Positions 50,987 to 60,638 are shown, numbered from the stretch's first letter. The stretch: 64,000 nucleotides of DNA from Lachnospiraceae bacterium (GCA_009774375.1 VSNO01000003.1:1-64000), one strand, 5' to 3'. Translations and numbers: made by a program. The notes: a model not told the origin generated them from the letters alone.

Positions 50987-52385
50987 AAAGAAGTCAGTTA
51001 TTCTGGTAGTGTTATTTGCATTGATGTACATCAGTCTGATATTCAATAAAAATATATGGACAGATGAAGCATATACAATGGAATTAGTGAGGGAGAATCA
51101 TTTCTGGGGAATTATTCAGAATACGGCAAATGATGTGCATCCGCCTTTGTATTATCTGATCGTAAAATGTTTCGTGCTTTTCTTGGGCGATGCGTTTTGG
51201 GTTTACAAGGTGGTTTCAGTTATTCCGATGGTGCTGGCGATGGTGCTGGCGTTTTCACATGTAAGACCATGGTTTGGAGAGAATACAGCCACGCTGTATC
51301 TGATCATGCTCAATGCAATCCCGTGTATGCTTGAATATGTTGTGCAGATGCGTATGTATAGCTGGGCGTTATTTTTTGTCACATGGGCAGGTCTTGGCGC
51401 ATATGGCATGTGCCGGTCAGAATCCCGCCGAATGAGAAGAAGCAGCTGCCTGCAGTTGACAGCTGCAGGCATTTTGGGATGTTACACACACACCTATGCG
51501 ATGCTGAGTTGTGTCTGCATTTACAGTATATTGTGTATTTATGCGTTTTTTGTAGGAAGAAAAAAGAAAGATCATAGCCTGATCATCTCTTGTCTGGTAT
51601 CTGGTTGTGCAGTGGCAGTGTGTTATATGCCATGGCTTGCTGTTTTGATCAGGCAGACAATGAGCCGGATTGAAAATTACTGGATTGAGCCGTTGACCTG
51701 GAAGGTTATTAGCGGCTATCCTGATTATCTGTTTGCATCGAGGATACCCGGCTCTACTGTGATGTATCTGATTTTGTGCGGCGTTGCGGTGCTGATCTGT
51801 ATCCGGCAATGCAGGAAAGGGATACAAGAGAACACTGAGGGGGGGACGGCGCTGCTGATGCTGGCCATTCCTGTGATGACAGCGGTAATCGGCATTGTTG
51901 TGTCTGTACTGGTAACTCCTTTTTTTATCGCAAGGTATCTGGTGCCGTGCATGGGGCTTTTTGCGTTGTTTCTGGCACTGGCTTTTCATAGAGAGCAAAG
52001 ATCTGTTCAGATTTTACTTGGTATATTTGGGATGCTTGTGGTATTAAACTCATATCAGAAAAATTATGAAACGGAATATCATAGTACACATACAGATGAG
52101 TTGCTCCGCTATATGGATGAACACTTGGGACAGGAGGATATCATTGTATACAATTATGAAGCGTATGGCTTTATATATAATATTTATTTCCCAGACAGGG
52201 TGAAGTTTTTAAGCAATATGGATTTTTCGGGTGATTACGGTTCCATCTGGTATTTTGACAGTTGTGTGACGCCATGGCTTGATTCGCAGGTGTTGGAACG
52301 GTGCGGTCTGGAAAAAGAATTTGTCATGACGACAGGAATCGAACAGAACGAATTTCAGCTGTATCATATAAGTCATAAGGAATAA
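50979..52385 (+). CDS. GT39/GT83-like membrane glycosyltransferase
   Basis: This GT-C enzyme of 468 residues has about eleven helices. The first outside loop is IWTDEAYTMEL (Asp-Glu near residues 28-29) and soon after DVHPPLYYLI, both diagnostic of the ArnT/PMT-like superfamily. GTG 50979 is the best start: AGGAGG at 50966-50971 is eight bases upstream, and the frame overlaps the previous stop by 8 bases. ATG 50961, in the same frame, lacks a site of its own. The last 90 residues form a soluble C-terminal outer domain (EDIIVYNYEAYGF). Confidence 0.85.
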   Translation: MSRKKSVILVVLFALMYISLIFNKNIWTDEAYTMELVRENHFWGIIQNTANDVHPPLYYLIVKCFVLFLGDAFWVYKVVSVIPMVLAMVLAFSHVRPWFGENTATLYLIMLNAIPCMLEYVVQMRMYSWALFFVTWAGLGAYGMCRSESRRMRRSSCLQLTAAGILGCYTHTYAMLSCVCIYSILCIYAFFVGRKKKDHSLIISCLVSGCAVAVCYMPWLAVLIRQTMSRIENYWIEPLTWKVISGYPDYLFASRIPGSTVMYLILCGVAVLICIRQCRKGIQENTEGGTALLMLAIPVMTAVIGIVVSVLVTPFFIARYLVPCMGLFALFLALAFHREQRSVQILLGIFGMLVVLNSYQKNYETEYHSTHTDELLRYMDEHLGQEDIIVYNYEAYGFIYNIYFPDRVKFLSNMDFSGDYGSIWYFDSCVTPWLDSQVLERCGLEKEFVMTTGIEQNEFQLYHISHKE

Positions 52386-52402
52386 AAGGAGATGGGATCA
52401 TA

Positions 52403-53059
52403 TTGGAAAAAGGAAAAAAATCAGTGAGCCTTACTCTGGGTATTTTGTTGATTATGGTTCTGATCGTGTCAGACATTACTGGGTGGGTTACAAGAAATGT
52501 GGAATCAATGAGCAAAGCAGCATATAGACAGAGAGTAGATTCTGTGGCATTTGGATATCAGTTAAAACAAGATTTTGTGCCGCAGCATGAGCTGTTGGAT
52601 ACGATACAGATTCACGTAGATGCGTCGGGATGTGCGAGGGATCAGGGTGTGATGCAGTTTACAATCCTGGATCAGAATTCAGCGTTGGTCTTTTGTACAG
52701 AAATTCCCATTTCTGAACTGCCGCAGTTTGGATGGGCAGAGGTGCCTGTTCATACGCAGTTGTCTCTCGGACAGGTCTATACGCTGGTATTGGAAAGTGT
52801 CGGCTGCTTAGATAACGGCCCAGCTGTCTCTTTCGTTGATTCCAGGATTGCAGCGACGACAGAACAGCAGGGGTTTCACCTGGTCTATGCGGATATGGAA
52901 GTGCAGTATTCAGCATTGCAGGTGGTATTTGGTTATCAAGTTCCCATTAAGCTGTATGAATATCCTGTTTATTTTGTATTTGGTATGCTGCTGATCCTGT
53001 TACTGGCGGACTTGTTCCGATATGGAAGGATTCAAAACAGGGAATTGAGGGAAAAATAA
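52403..53059 (+). CDS. Small anchored protein with extracellular beta domain, unknown
   Basis: This 218-residue protein has a membrane helix at about 9-26, an outer domain of about 150 residues and a second helix at about 185-206. I know no named family. The outer domain (LLDTIQIHVDASG, MQFTILDQNSALVF, LGQVYTLVLESVG) closely resembles the region after the first helix of the 851-residue protein at 54971, so both likely share a carbohydrate-binding-like sandwich. It starts TTG 52403 after AAAGGAGATGGG. It may be a partner of the neighbouring GT-C enzymes. Confidence 0.7.
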   Translation: MEKGKKSVSLTLGILLIMVLIVSDITGWVTRNVESMSKAAYRQRVDSVAFGYQLKQDFVPQHELLDTIQIHVDASGCARDQGVMQFTILDQNSALVFCTEIPISELPQFGWAEVPVHTQLSLGQVYTLVLESVGCLDNGPAVSFVDSRIAATTEQQGFHLVYADMEVQYSALQVVFGYQVPIKLYEYPVYFVFGMLLILLLADLFRYGRIQNRELREK

Positions 53060-53080
53060 TTAAGGTAAGGATTTATTGAT

Positions 53081-54880
53081 ATGAGCATGGTAAGAAAAAA
53101 GCAGATAATATCGTGTGCGGTATCTTTTTTATGCATATATGCGTTGCCTGAGATGATGGGCTTTACCGGAGAAGAGATCTATCTGACAAACAGTATCTTC
53201 CTGTTTGTGGCATGGATCGGGCTTGCTGTTCTGATCTGGACGGGGATGGAACGTGTGGACTGGAAAGATCTGCGCGCGAATCTGCTTGCGTTGCTGCTGG
53301 CGGTCGTTTTTTCGGTGTGCATGGCAGTGGGGGCGGATCTTGACAGCATGGAGTATGTTGTCTTTGGCGATATCAGAAGGATCGTGAGTATCTGTTGTTT
53401 TGCGATGGCGCTCACAGTGATCATCAGAGAAGTCTGGAGCTGTATGGACAATGACAGGGGAAATAGTAGTTTTGCATTGGAGGAAGGATATTCGCGGGGA
53501 AGGTTCATGGTCATCGCTGTTGTGCTGCTGTTGTGCTGGATGCCTGTCTTTCTGGCATCGTATCCTGGTTTTTTTGTGTACGATGCACAGGATGAGGTCA
53601 ATGAGGTGCTGACGCGCAGCTTCTCGAGTCATCACCCGCTGCTGCATGTATTGCTGCTCGGAGGGATCGTTGCGGCAGTGCACAAGGCAGCAGGCTCCTA
53701 TAATCTGGGGATTGCGTGCTATATGGCTTTTCAGATGTGCATCGCGGCGCTTTGCTTTGCATACATGATGGATTTTCTGAAAAAACATCATGTTCACAGA
53801 GGTTTCAGGATAGTAGTTTTGATTTTTCTTGCCTTTTTTCCGGTGTTTCCGATGTATGTTCTGTGCAGTACAAAGGATACGTTGTTTACGATCGCACTTC
53901 TGATGCTGGTGCTGTACTTATATGAGTTGCTGACTGACACGGCGAAATTTTTGAAATCATGGCATAAGCAGGCAGGAATTGTTTTAAGCGGTTTCTTCAT
54001 GATGAGCCTGCGGCATAACGGGGGGTATGCGTATCTGGTGTTGATGGTTTTTCTGGCGGTTTGGGCGTTTGGGAAGCGGCATGAGATTGTATTCAGAAAG
54101 GTGGCTTGCCTCTTTGCGCTGCCCGTCGTGCTCTGTGTGGGTACGACAGCTCTCATGACCAGCTTGCTGCATGCCAGTCCTGGCGGAAAGCAGGAGATGC
54201 TGACAGTGCCGATCATGCAATTGACCAGAGTGCATGAGACAGATGCCGGTTCATTTTCCGAGGAGGAGAAGGCGCTGTTATATCAGTATCTGCCTGAAGA
54301 GGCGATGGAGCGCTATACTGCAAAATTGTCAGATCCTGTAAAAGTGCTGTTCAATAATGAGAAATACGGAGAAGATCCGATGGGATTCTGGCGATTATGG
54401 TTTGGGGCGGGGATTTCCCACATTGGCACGTACATTAATGCGTGGTTATATACAAGCTATGGTTTCTGGTATCCTGACACGATCATTGATGCGTACAATG
54501 GGATACAGAGACATACGTTTGTCTATGGTGAGAGCAGTTATTTTGGATATGAGACGGAACCTCCAGGAACACGGGAGAGTCGGTTTGCGCTTCTTGAGGA
54601 AGCATACAGGCGGTTGTCTCTGGAGATTACCCAGCAAAAGCTTCCCGTGGTATCAATGTTTTTCTCTCCAGGTTTTATGTTTTGGCTTTATGCGTTTGCG
54701 ATTGTCTTTTTCATAAAACGGCGGCAATATAAGAGGGTGCTTACGTTTTCCATTATATTGCTGATATGGCTGACAGTTCTGCTGGGACCGACTTGCATGG
54801 TAAGATATGTGCTGATATTCTGGTTTGCATATCCTGTATTGGCGGCGATGGTGTTTGAGAAGTACACGGGGTTTGTGTAG
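53081..54880 (+). CDS. DUF6020-like polytopic membrane protein (GT-C type)
   Basis: The 599-residue product has about thirteen helices and resembles the group annotated DUF6020. Its outer loop SYPGFFVYDAQDEVNEVLTR near residues 160-178 and HHPLLHVLLLGG soon after look like GT-C catalytic loops. A middle segment has CSTKDTLFTIALL. The ribosome site TAAGGATTTATTG before ATG 53081 is moderate. Base composition changes within the gene: the first 700 bases are GC-rich like the flanking locus, the rest is AT-rich. Confidence 0.75.
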   Translation: MSMVRKKQIISCAVSFLCIYALPEMMGFTGEEIYLTNSIFLFVAWIGLAVLIWTGMERVDWKDLRANLLALLLAVVFSVCMAVGADLDSMEYVVFGDIRRIVSICCFAMALTVIIREVWSCMDNDRGNSSFALEEGYSRGRFMVIAVVLLLCWMPVFLASYPGFFVYDAQDEVNEVLTRSFSSHHPLLHVLLLGGIVAAVHKAAGSYNLGIACYMAFQMCIAALCFAYMMDFLKKHHVHRGFRIVVLIFLAFFPVFPMYVLCSTKDTLFTIALLMLVLYLYELLTDTAKFLKSWHKQAGIVLSGFFMMSLRHNGGYAYLVLMVFLAVWAFGKRHEIVFRKVACLFALPVVLCVGTTALMTSLLHASPGGKQEMLTVPIMQLTRVHETDAGSFSEEEKALLYQYLPEEAMERYTAKLSDPVKVLFNNEKYGEDPMGFWRLWFGAGISHIGTYINAWLYTSYGFWYPDTIIDAYNGIQRHTFVYGESSYFGYETEPPGTRESRFALLEEAYRRLSLEITQQKLPVVSMFFSPGFMFWLYAFAIVFFIKRRQYKRVLTFSIILLIWLTVLLGPTCMVRYVLIFWFAYPVLAAMVFEKYTGFV

Positions 54881-54891
54881 AGTTGATATCA

Positions 54892-54920
54892 TTGTATTCT
54901 GTAATTGATTGTGATATACT
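54892..54920 (+). promoter_or_regulatory. Sigma-A-type promoter before the Wzy/ligase-like gene
   Basis: TTGTAT (54892-54897), 17 bases, TATACT (54915-54920), about 50 bases before TTG 54971. It would drive cassette E. Confidence 0.6.
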
Positions 54921-54970
54921 GTGTTAGATCAAGCTTTGGGAACGGGATTATGTAAGAAGGGGAGATCATA

Positions 54971-57526
54971 TTGAGGCTGTTTCATAGAAAAGGGAACTCG
55001 AATTGCATAAGGCGAGATATGATGGTTCAGATTGCAATTGCAACTTTGACATTCCTTTTGCTTGTAATGGTGTGGCCATGTAATGTGGTACAGAGGCATT
55101 CTTATTCCAGACAGCAGGCTGTCAGCCGACGTGAGAGAGCGTTTTTGACAGGAGACCGTTTCACTGCCAGCGACAAAAAGCTGCAGACCGTAACCTTTTC
55201 GCAGGATCATATTTATCAAATAAATTTATATATGAATTGTGTGATAGATGATGAGGCATCTGGTGCAGAGAGTATTTTATTCCGTTTGTACAATGATGAA
55301 TTTTCTTGCATTTATGAGGAAAGCATTGACAGCAGACATATTGAAAAAAAAGGTGTAATGACTGCATTGCCGGATATGGACGTTGATATAGGGGCACTGT
55401 ATTACTATGAGATTCTGGTATCCGAGGAAAGTCATGCGGTTTATGAGCTTCCAATTGCAGATCGGAATACTTTGGCACAGACAGAGAATGGTGTTTTATA
55501 TATTGATGGTATTTACAATAGTGATAAGAGTCTGATCGCTGATTTTGACTACTCCAGACCATTGACGATCATCGGTGTTCTTTTATGTGATCTCTTGATT
55601 TTGGGCTTTTCATTGCTTGTATATTTTCTTGTATATTGCGCAATGATGATATATGATCAAAGATTTGAAGGGAACAAAGAAAATGTAAGAAAGTATTTTT
55701 GTATGGGGATAAGCGGTATTGCTTTTCTCGCAGCCCTGATTTTGATTGTTTATTCTGTTATATTAAATCGATTTGGCGGAGAGCTATGGGACAGAATTTT
55801 TTTCCTGATAGGAATTATCGTTGCTTTGCTGTGGGTGTTCTCTGCATTGTGGATTCCGATTCTTTATCCGAAAAAAAAAGACAGGACGAGGGTGTCTGCC
55901 AGAGGGCAGGTTTCTCTGATCTGGAGAAATTATATTCAGACAGTGTGCTTCGGTTTGTTGTTTTATGCATTGTGTCAGTATGTAAATGCGGACAGAAATT
56001 ATTATCATTACACCAATACCAGATGGATGTTGATTTTTCTGGCAATTGCTCTGCTAATGAATTATAGCGAAAAACAGTTTATAAATAAGTATAGCGGCAT
56101 ATGGATTTTTCTGGGTGCTGTTGGTTCGGTGTTTTACTGCAGGAAGAATGGTATCGATGAGAACACGCTGCTCCTCGCACGCCTCAGCTGTGGTGTTGTG
56201 GTGTCATGGGGGGTGTTGATACTGAATATTTTGTATGATCTGCTGCGGATGAGAGCAATGACATTTTCCAGACAACAGATCATATTTATCACATTGTGGG
56301 TGTTATTTGCGCTGTTAATGTATGTCAACCGGTACGAGAAGGTATGGGTGTTTACGGCGACACTTCCGTTCATAGCGTTTCTGTTTGCACCAAACTCTTT
56401 TTTGATGGAATGCAGATTTTTAAAGAATTTTAGTAATGGCGTTCTGCTAAGCTTTATGCTGGTAACTATGTTTTGTTTTGCGCACAGGCCGCATCACTAC
56501 TGGATGCTTTACCGGTATGGCGGAATATTCCACACGGTCGCATGCACCGGAATGTACCTTGCGGTCGTCTTTGGCAGTGCGCTCGCAAAGCTGTACGGAA
56601 AGCTGAAGAACAGAAAAGGCATGTTCCGCCTCTGTTTTCCGGAATATTTTGCGGTGGTCTGCGCGGTCGGGTTCATCCTGCTCACCATGTCGAGGACGGC
56701 GTTTCTGACAACCGCGGTGACATTGCTGTCGATCACGGCGCTGGCTGCGGTGGTGTACCGCAAGACTGCGAGGAGGATCGCGGCAGAACTCGTCATCCTG
56801 GCGGCAGTGAGCCTTGTCAGCTTCCCGATGGTATTTACGGCAGTGCGCATGGTTCCGGCAGTTGTAAACGATCCTGTGCGCTACGATATTGAATTTCAGG
56901 ACAGATCCTTTATGGTCTATGAGGGAGATCCGATCGACTCGGACAAATATATGACAGTGCGGCGCTTTTTTCAGACCCTGTTTGGAAGGTTCCAGACGAC
57001 GGAACAGGCGCACGCGCAAGAGGCAGGGAACCTTTGCTGGCGGGAGACCGGGACGCTTGTCTATACGGGGGAGGGGCTGGCCGGGCTTGGCAGGCTTTCG
57101 TTTTCGGAAGACCATGATCAGGCGGAGGATGCAGATGGACATGATATCTCGAACGGGAGGTTTGAAATTTTTGGCGATTATATAAAGGCGATCGGGTTTG
57201 GCGGGCATCCAAGGATGGGACCTCTGGACAGAAAAGGCGACGAGTACGCCCATGCGCACAATTCCTATCTGCAGGTGGCGTACAATTTCGGGCTGATCGC
57301 GGGGATCCTGTTCCTGGTCCTGTGCGCGGCGACCCTGTGGCGGTCGATCCGGTTTGCCCTGGATTATGGGAACAAATACAGCATCGTGTTTGTGCCGTTT
57401 GCTATGGTCATTGTGTTTGGATTTATCAGCCTGACGGAGTGGGCGTATCATCCGTGTATTCCTGCGGGCTTTAGCTTTATACTGATGCAGATGGTCCTGA
57501 TGCGCGCGGACACACAGGGAAAATAG
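54971..57526 (+). CDS. Large O-antigen polymerase/ligase-like protein with outer domain
   Basis: This 851-residue protein has a first helix near 18-38, an extracellular domain of about 150 residues, then about twelve helices of the Wzy/WaaL type. The large loop ends in HAHNSYLQVAYNFGL near residue 756, the conserved His-x-Asn-Ser-Tyr of O-antigen ligases and polymerases. TTG 54971 is preceded by GGGGAGATC. The outer domain matches the small protein at 52403. GC content jumps inside the gene: 60-base rows near 55200 and 56400 are about 28-32 percent, rows from 56520 about 57-60 percent, so the coding region is a hybrid. It may polymerise the second glycan or attach it to a carrier. Confidence 0.78.
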   Translation: MRLFHRKGNSNCIRRDMMVQIAIATLTFLLLVMVWPCNVVQRHSYSRQQAVSRRERAFLTGDRFTASDKKLQTVTFSQDHIYQINLYMNCVIDDEASGAESILFRLYNDEFSCIYEESIDSRHIEKKGVMTALPDMDVDIGALYYYEILVSEESHAVYELPIADRNTLAQTENGVLYIDGIYNSDKSLIADFDYSRPLTIIGVLLCDLLILGFSLLVYFLVYCAMMIYDQRFEGNKENVRKYFCMGISGIAFLAALILIVYSVILNRFGGELWDRIFFLIGIIVALLWVFSALWIPILYPKKKDRTRVSARGQVSLIWRNYIQTVCFGLLFYALCQYVNADRNYYHYTNTRWMLIFLAIALLMNYSEKQFINKYSGIWIFLGAVGSVFYCRKNGIDENTLLLARLSCGVVVSWGVLILNILYDLLRMRAMTFSRQQIIFITLWVLFALLMYVNRYEKVWVFTATLPFIAFLFAPNSFLMECRFLKNFSNGVLLSFMLVTMFCFAHRPHHYWMLYRYGGIFHTVACTGMYLAVVFGSALAKLYGKLKNRKGMFRLCFPEYFAVVCAVGFILLTMSRTAFLTTAVTLLSITALAAVVYRKTARRIAAELVILAAVSLVSFPMVFTAVRMVPAVVNDPVRYDIEFQDRSFMVYEGDPIDSDKYMTVRRFFQTLFGRFQTTEQAHAQEAGNLCWRETGTLVYTGEGLAGLGRLSFSEDHDQAEDADGHDISNGRFEIFGDYIKAIGFGGHPRMGPLDRKGDEYAHAHNSYLQVAYNFGLIAGILFLVLCAATLWRSIRFALDYGNKYSIVFVPFAMVIVFGFISLTEWAYHPCIPAGFSFILMQMVLMRADTQGK

Positions 57527-57540
57527 GGGAGCGCAGTATT

Positions 57541-59424
57541 ATGAAATTATTGAATCATATCAATCCACAGCTTGTACAGAGGAGGATCGTGCTTGTGATA
57601 CTCGATATCATGACAGTATGTGTTGCAAGCATCGCGCCGCTGTGGATCCGCTTTGAACTGAATTACAGGGATATTCCCGAGGTCTATCTGAACTCGGCGT
57701 GGGATTTCATGGTCGTCAATGTCATCATGACGCTCGCCGTTTTCTATGCCTTTAAGCTGTATCACAGTCTGTGGGCCTTTGCCGGGACGGCGGAGGTGCA
57801 GAATATCCTGGCGGCATGTATCCTGAGCGCGATACTGGATTTTGTGGGAATGAAGCTTATGCGGTATCCGATCCCGAGGAGCTACTATTTTGTGTATGCG
57901 CTGATGCTCACGGGGATGACTACCGGAACCCGGTTTTCCTACCGGATCATACGCGGTATGCGCCACAAGGCGCAGAACCGGAAGAACGGCACGCGCGTGA
58001 TGATCATCGGAGCCGGGGACGCCGGGAACACGGTCATCAAGGAGATCACAAACAGCAGCTACAGCACGATGACGATCAAGTGCATCATCGATGACGACGA
58101 GCACAAATGGGGCAGATTCATACAGGGGATCAAGATTGTCGGCGGGCGTGACAGGATCGTGGAATATGCGGCGCTGTACGGTATCGACGAGATCTTTATC
58201 GCGATACCGTCGGCGAACCGCGCGACGATGAAGGCGCTTGTCGAGATCTGCAAGGAGACGAGCTGTAAGCTCAGAACGCTGCCCGGGATCTATCAGCTGG
58301 TGAACGGGGAGGTCAACGTCAGCAAGCTTCGGAATGTGGATGTCGAGGATCTGCTGGGGCGCGATCCGATCAAGGTCGACCTGGATTCCATATTAAATTA
58401 TGTAAAGGGACAGACCATCATGGTGACGGGGGGAGGCGGCTCGATCGGAAGCGAGCTCTGCCGCCAGATCGCAGGACACAGACCTGCGCGCCTGATCATC
58501 GTGGATATCTATGAGAACAATGCCTATGAGATCCAGCAGGAGCTGAAGCACAAATATCCCAAACTTGATCTGGTCGTGCTGATCGCCTCTGTGCGGAACA
58601 CGAACCGCATCAATCACATCATGGAGGAATACCGGCCGGATATCATCTATCATGCGGCTGCACACAAGCATGTGCCCCTGATGGAGGTGAGTCCGAATGA
58701 GGCGATCAAGAACAATGTCTTCGGCACATGGAAGACAGCGCAGGCGGCAGTGCAGAACGGTGTGAAGAAGTTCGTGCTGATCTCCACGGACAAGGCGGTG
58801 AACCCCACCAATATCATGGGTGCGAGCAAGCGGATCTGTGAGATGATCATACAGACCTACAACCGTCACTACCCCACAGAGTTTGTGGCAGTCCGTTTTG
58901 GGAATGTACTGGGAAGCAACGGCAGCGTGATCCCGCTGTTCAGGAAGCAGATCGCGGCGGGAGGCCCCGTGACAGTCACACATCCTGATATCATCCGTTA
59001 TTTTATGACGATACCGGAGGCGGTGTCGCTGGTACTCCAGGCAGGCGTGTATGCCAAAGGCGGGGAGATCTTTGTCCTCGACATGGGAGAGCCTGTCAGG
59101 ATCCTCGATCTCGCAAAGAACCTGATCCGGCTGTCCGGCTACAAGGTTGATGAAGATATCAAGATCGAGTTTACAGGGCTGAGACCCGGGGAAAAGCTTT
59201 ATGAGGAGCTGCTGATGAGCGAGGAAGGGCTGATGGATACGGAGAACAAGCTGATCCATGTTGGCAGGCCGATCGAGTTCGACGAACCGCAGTTCTATGT
59301 GCAGCTCAATCATCTGAAACAGGCAGTCGAGAGCGAGTGCGATGACGTTCGCCCGCTGATACAGGAGATCGTGCCGACCTATTCGCCCCAGAGTTCAGAT
59401 GCCCCGCAGGAAACAGGGCATTGA
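57541..59424 (+). CDS. Membrane UDP-GlcNAc 4,6-dehydratase, PglF/WbpM/CapD type
   Basis: The 627-residue enzyme has four N-terminal membrane helices (about 15-125), a first nucleotide-binding domain (IIGAGDAGNTV near 155) and a catalytic SDR domain (VTGGGGSIGSELC near 296). The active site has NIMGASKR, with Met in place of the usual Tyr, as in WbpM and PglF. It retains configuration at C-5, unlike PseB in this window. GGGGAGCGC precedes ATG 57541. With the next two genes it makes a UDP-4-amino-4,6-dideoxy sugar and transfers it to lipid. Confidence 0.93.
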   Translation: MKLLNHINPQLVQRRIVLVILDIMTVCVASIAPLWIRFELNYRDIPEVYLNSAWDFMVVNVIMTLAVFYAFKLYHSLWAFAGTAEVQNILAACILSAILDFVGMKLMRYPIPRSYYFVYALMLTGMTTGTRFSYRIIRGMRHKAQNRKNGTRVMIIGAGDAGNTVIKEITNSSYSTMTIKCIIDDDEHKWGRFIQGIKIVGGRDRIVEYAALYGIDEIFIAIPSANRATMKALVEICKETSCKLRTLPGIYQLVNGEVNVSKLRNVDVEDLLGRDPIKVDLDSILNYVKGQTIMVTGGGGSIGSELCRQIAGHRPARLIIVDIYENNAYEIQQELKHKYPKLDLVVLIASVRNTNRINHIMEEYRPDIIYHAAAHKHVPLMEVSPNEAIKNNVFGTWKTAQAAVQNGVKKFVLISTDKAVNPTNIMGASKRICEMIIQTYNRHYPTEFVAVRFGNVLGSNGSVIPLFRKQIAAGGPVTVTHPDIIRYFMTIPEAVSLVLQAGVYAKGGEIFVLDMGEPVRILDLAKNLIRLSGYKVDEDIKIEFTGLRPGEKLYEELLMSEEGLMDTENKLIHVGRPIEFDEPQFYVQLNHLKQAVESECDDVRPLIQEIVPTYSPQSSDAPQETGH

Positions 59425-59495
59425 CAGAAACAGGTATTGAAACAGGGATAAAGGCAGAAAATAGAAATAGGATAAGAACATAGAGGAGGAGTATT

Positions 59496-60623
59496 ATGAA
59501 GAGGATCTATTTGTCGAGCCCGACAATGCACGGGGATGAACAGCGGTTCGTGGCGGAGGCGTTTGACACAAACTGGGTGGCGCCGCTGGGACCCAATGTG
59601 AACAATTTTGAGACGGAGATGGTGTCGTACACAGGCTGCGGCTATGCGGCTGCGCTGAGCGCCGGAACGGCGGCGATCCATCTGGGGCTGAAGCTGTTGG
59701 GCGTGGGACAGGGCGATGTGGTGTTTGTGTCGTCGCTGACATTCTCCGCAAGCTGCAATCCGATCGCGTACGAGAAGGCAGTGCCGGTTTTCATCGATTC
59801 GGAACCGGACACCTGGAATATGTCGCCTGCCGCTCTCGAGAAGGCTTTTGAAAAATATCCGCATCCTAAGGCGGTGGTAGTCGTGCATCTTTACGGCACT
59901 CCGGCGAAGATGGACGAGATCATGCGCATATGTGAGCGCCACAACGTACCGATCCTGGAGGATGCTGCGGAGTCGCTTGGTTCTACATATGACGGAAAGC
60001 ATACGGGAACCTTCGGCCGCATCGGAGTCTATTCTTTTAACGGAAACAAGATCATCACGACGTCCGGCGGCGGAATGCTCGTCTCCGGGGAGGAGGCGCT
60101 GGTGCAGGAGGCGCGGATCCTCTCCACACAGGCGAGAGATCCGGCGAGGCATTACCAGCACTCCAGGATCGGTTACAATTACCGGATGAGTAATGTGATC
60201 GCCGGGATCGGAAGGGGGCAGCTGATGCATCTGGAGGAGCATCTGAGACTGAAGAAGGCGATCTACCAGAGATATCGGGAGGCGTTCTCGGACATTAGGG
60301 AGATCTCCATGAATCCCTTAAATCCCAGAGGGGATGCCAACAACTGGCTGTCCTGCATGACGATCCGCGAGGGCTGTGATGTGACGCCCGACCAGGTGAT
60401 GGACGCGCTCGACGCTGAGAATATTGAGTCCCGTCCTATCTGGAAGCCGATGCATCTGCAGCCCGTCTTTGCGGGATATGAGTTCTTTAATCACAATGAG
60501 AGCGGCGTCAGCGTCAGTGAGGATATCTTTGCCCGCGGCGTATGTCTGCCGAGCGATATCAAGAACACGGACGCAGACATGGATCAGGTGATCGGTATCG
60601 TGAGAGGACTTTTTAACAGATAA
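59496..60623 (+). CDS. pglE: PglE-like UDP-4-amino-sugar aminotransferase
   Basis: This DegT-family enzyme of 375 residues makes UDP-4-amino-4,6-dideoxy-GlcNAc in bacillosamine-type pathways. Characteristic are IYLSSPTMHGDEQRFVAEAF, NTNWVAPLG-like TNWVAPLGPNVN, VVVVHLYG, LEDAAESLGSTY and PLP-lysine in SFNGNKIITTSGGG near residue 187. AGAGGAGGAGT precedes ATG 59496. The 71 bases before it hold short GAAACAGG repeats and no convincing promoter. It is followed by the PglC-type transferase after 15 bases. Confidence 0.92.
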   Translation: MKRIYLSSPTMHGDEQRFVAEAFDTNWVAPLGPNVNNFETEMVSYTGCGYAAALSAGTAAIHLGLKLLGVGQGDVVFVSSLTFSASCNPIAYEKAVPVFIDSEPDTWNMSPAALEKAFEKYPHPKAVVVVHLYGTPAKMDEIMRICERHNVPILEDAAESLGSTYDGKHTGTFGRIGVYSFNGNKIITTSGGGMLVSGEEALVQEARILSTQARDPARHYQHSRIGYNYRMSNVIAGIGRGQLMHLEEHLRLKKAIYQRYREAFSDIREISMNPLNPRGDANNWLSCMTIREGCDVTPDQVMDALDAENIESRPIWKPMHLQPVFAGYEFFNHNESGVSVSEDIFARGVCLPSDIKNTDADMDQVIGIVRGLFNR

Positions 60624-60638
60624 CGGGAGTTGGGGCAT

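Noticed and set aside
56447..57451. 334-codon open frame on the minus strand
   Set aside because: Antisense to the GC-rich end of the Wzy/ligase-like gene; no family match or start signal.
59425..59495. Promoter before the PglE-like gene
   Set aside because: TTGACA and TTGAAA occur among GAAACAGG repeats, but no -10 box lies at 16-18 bases.
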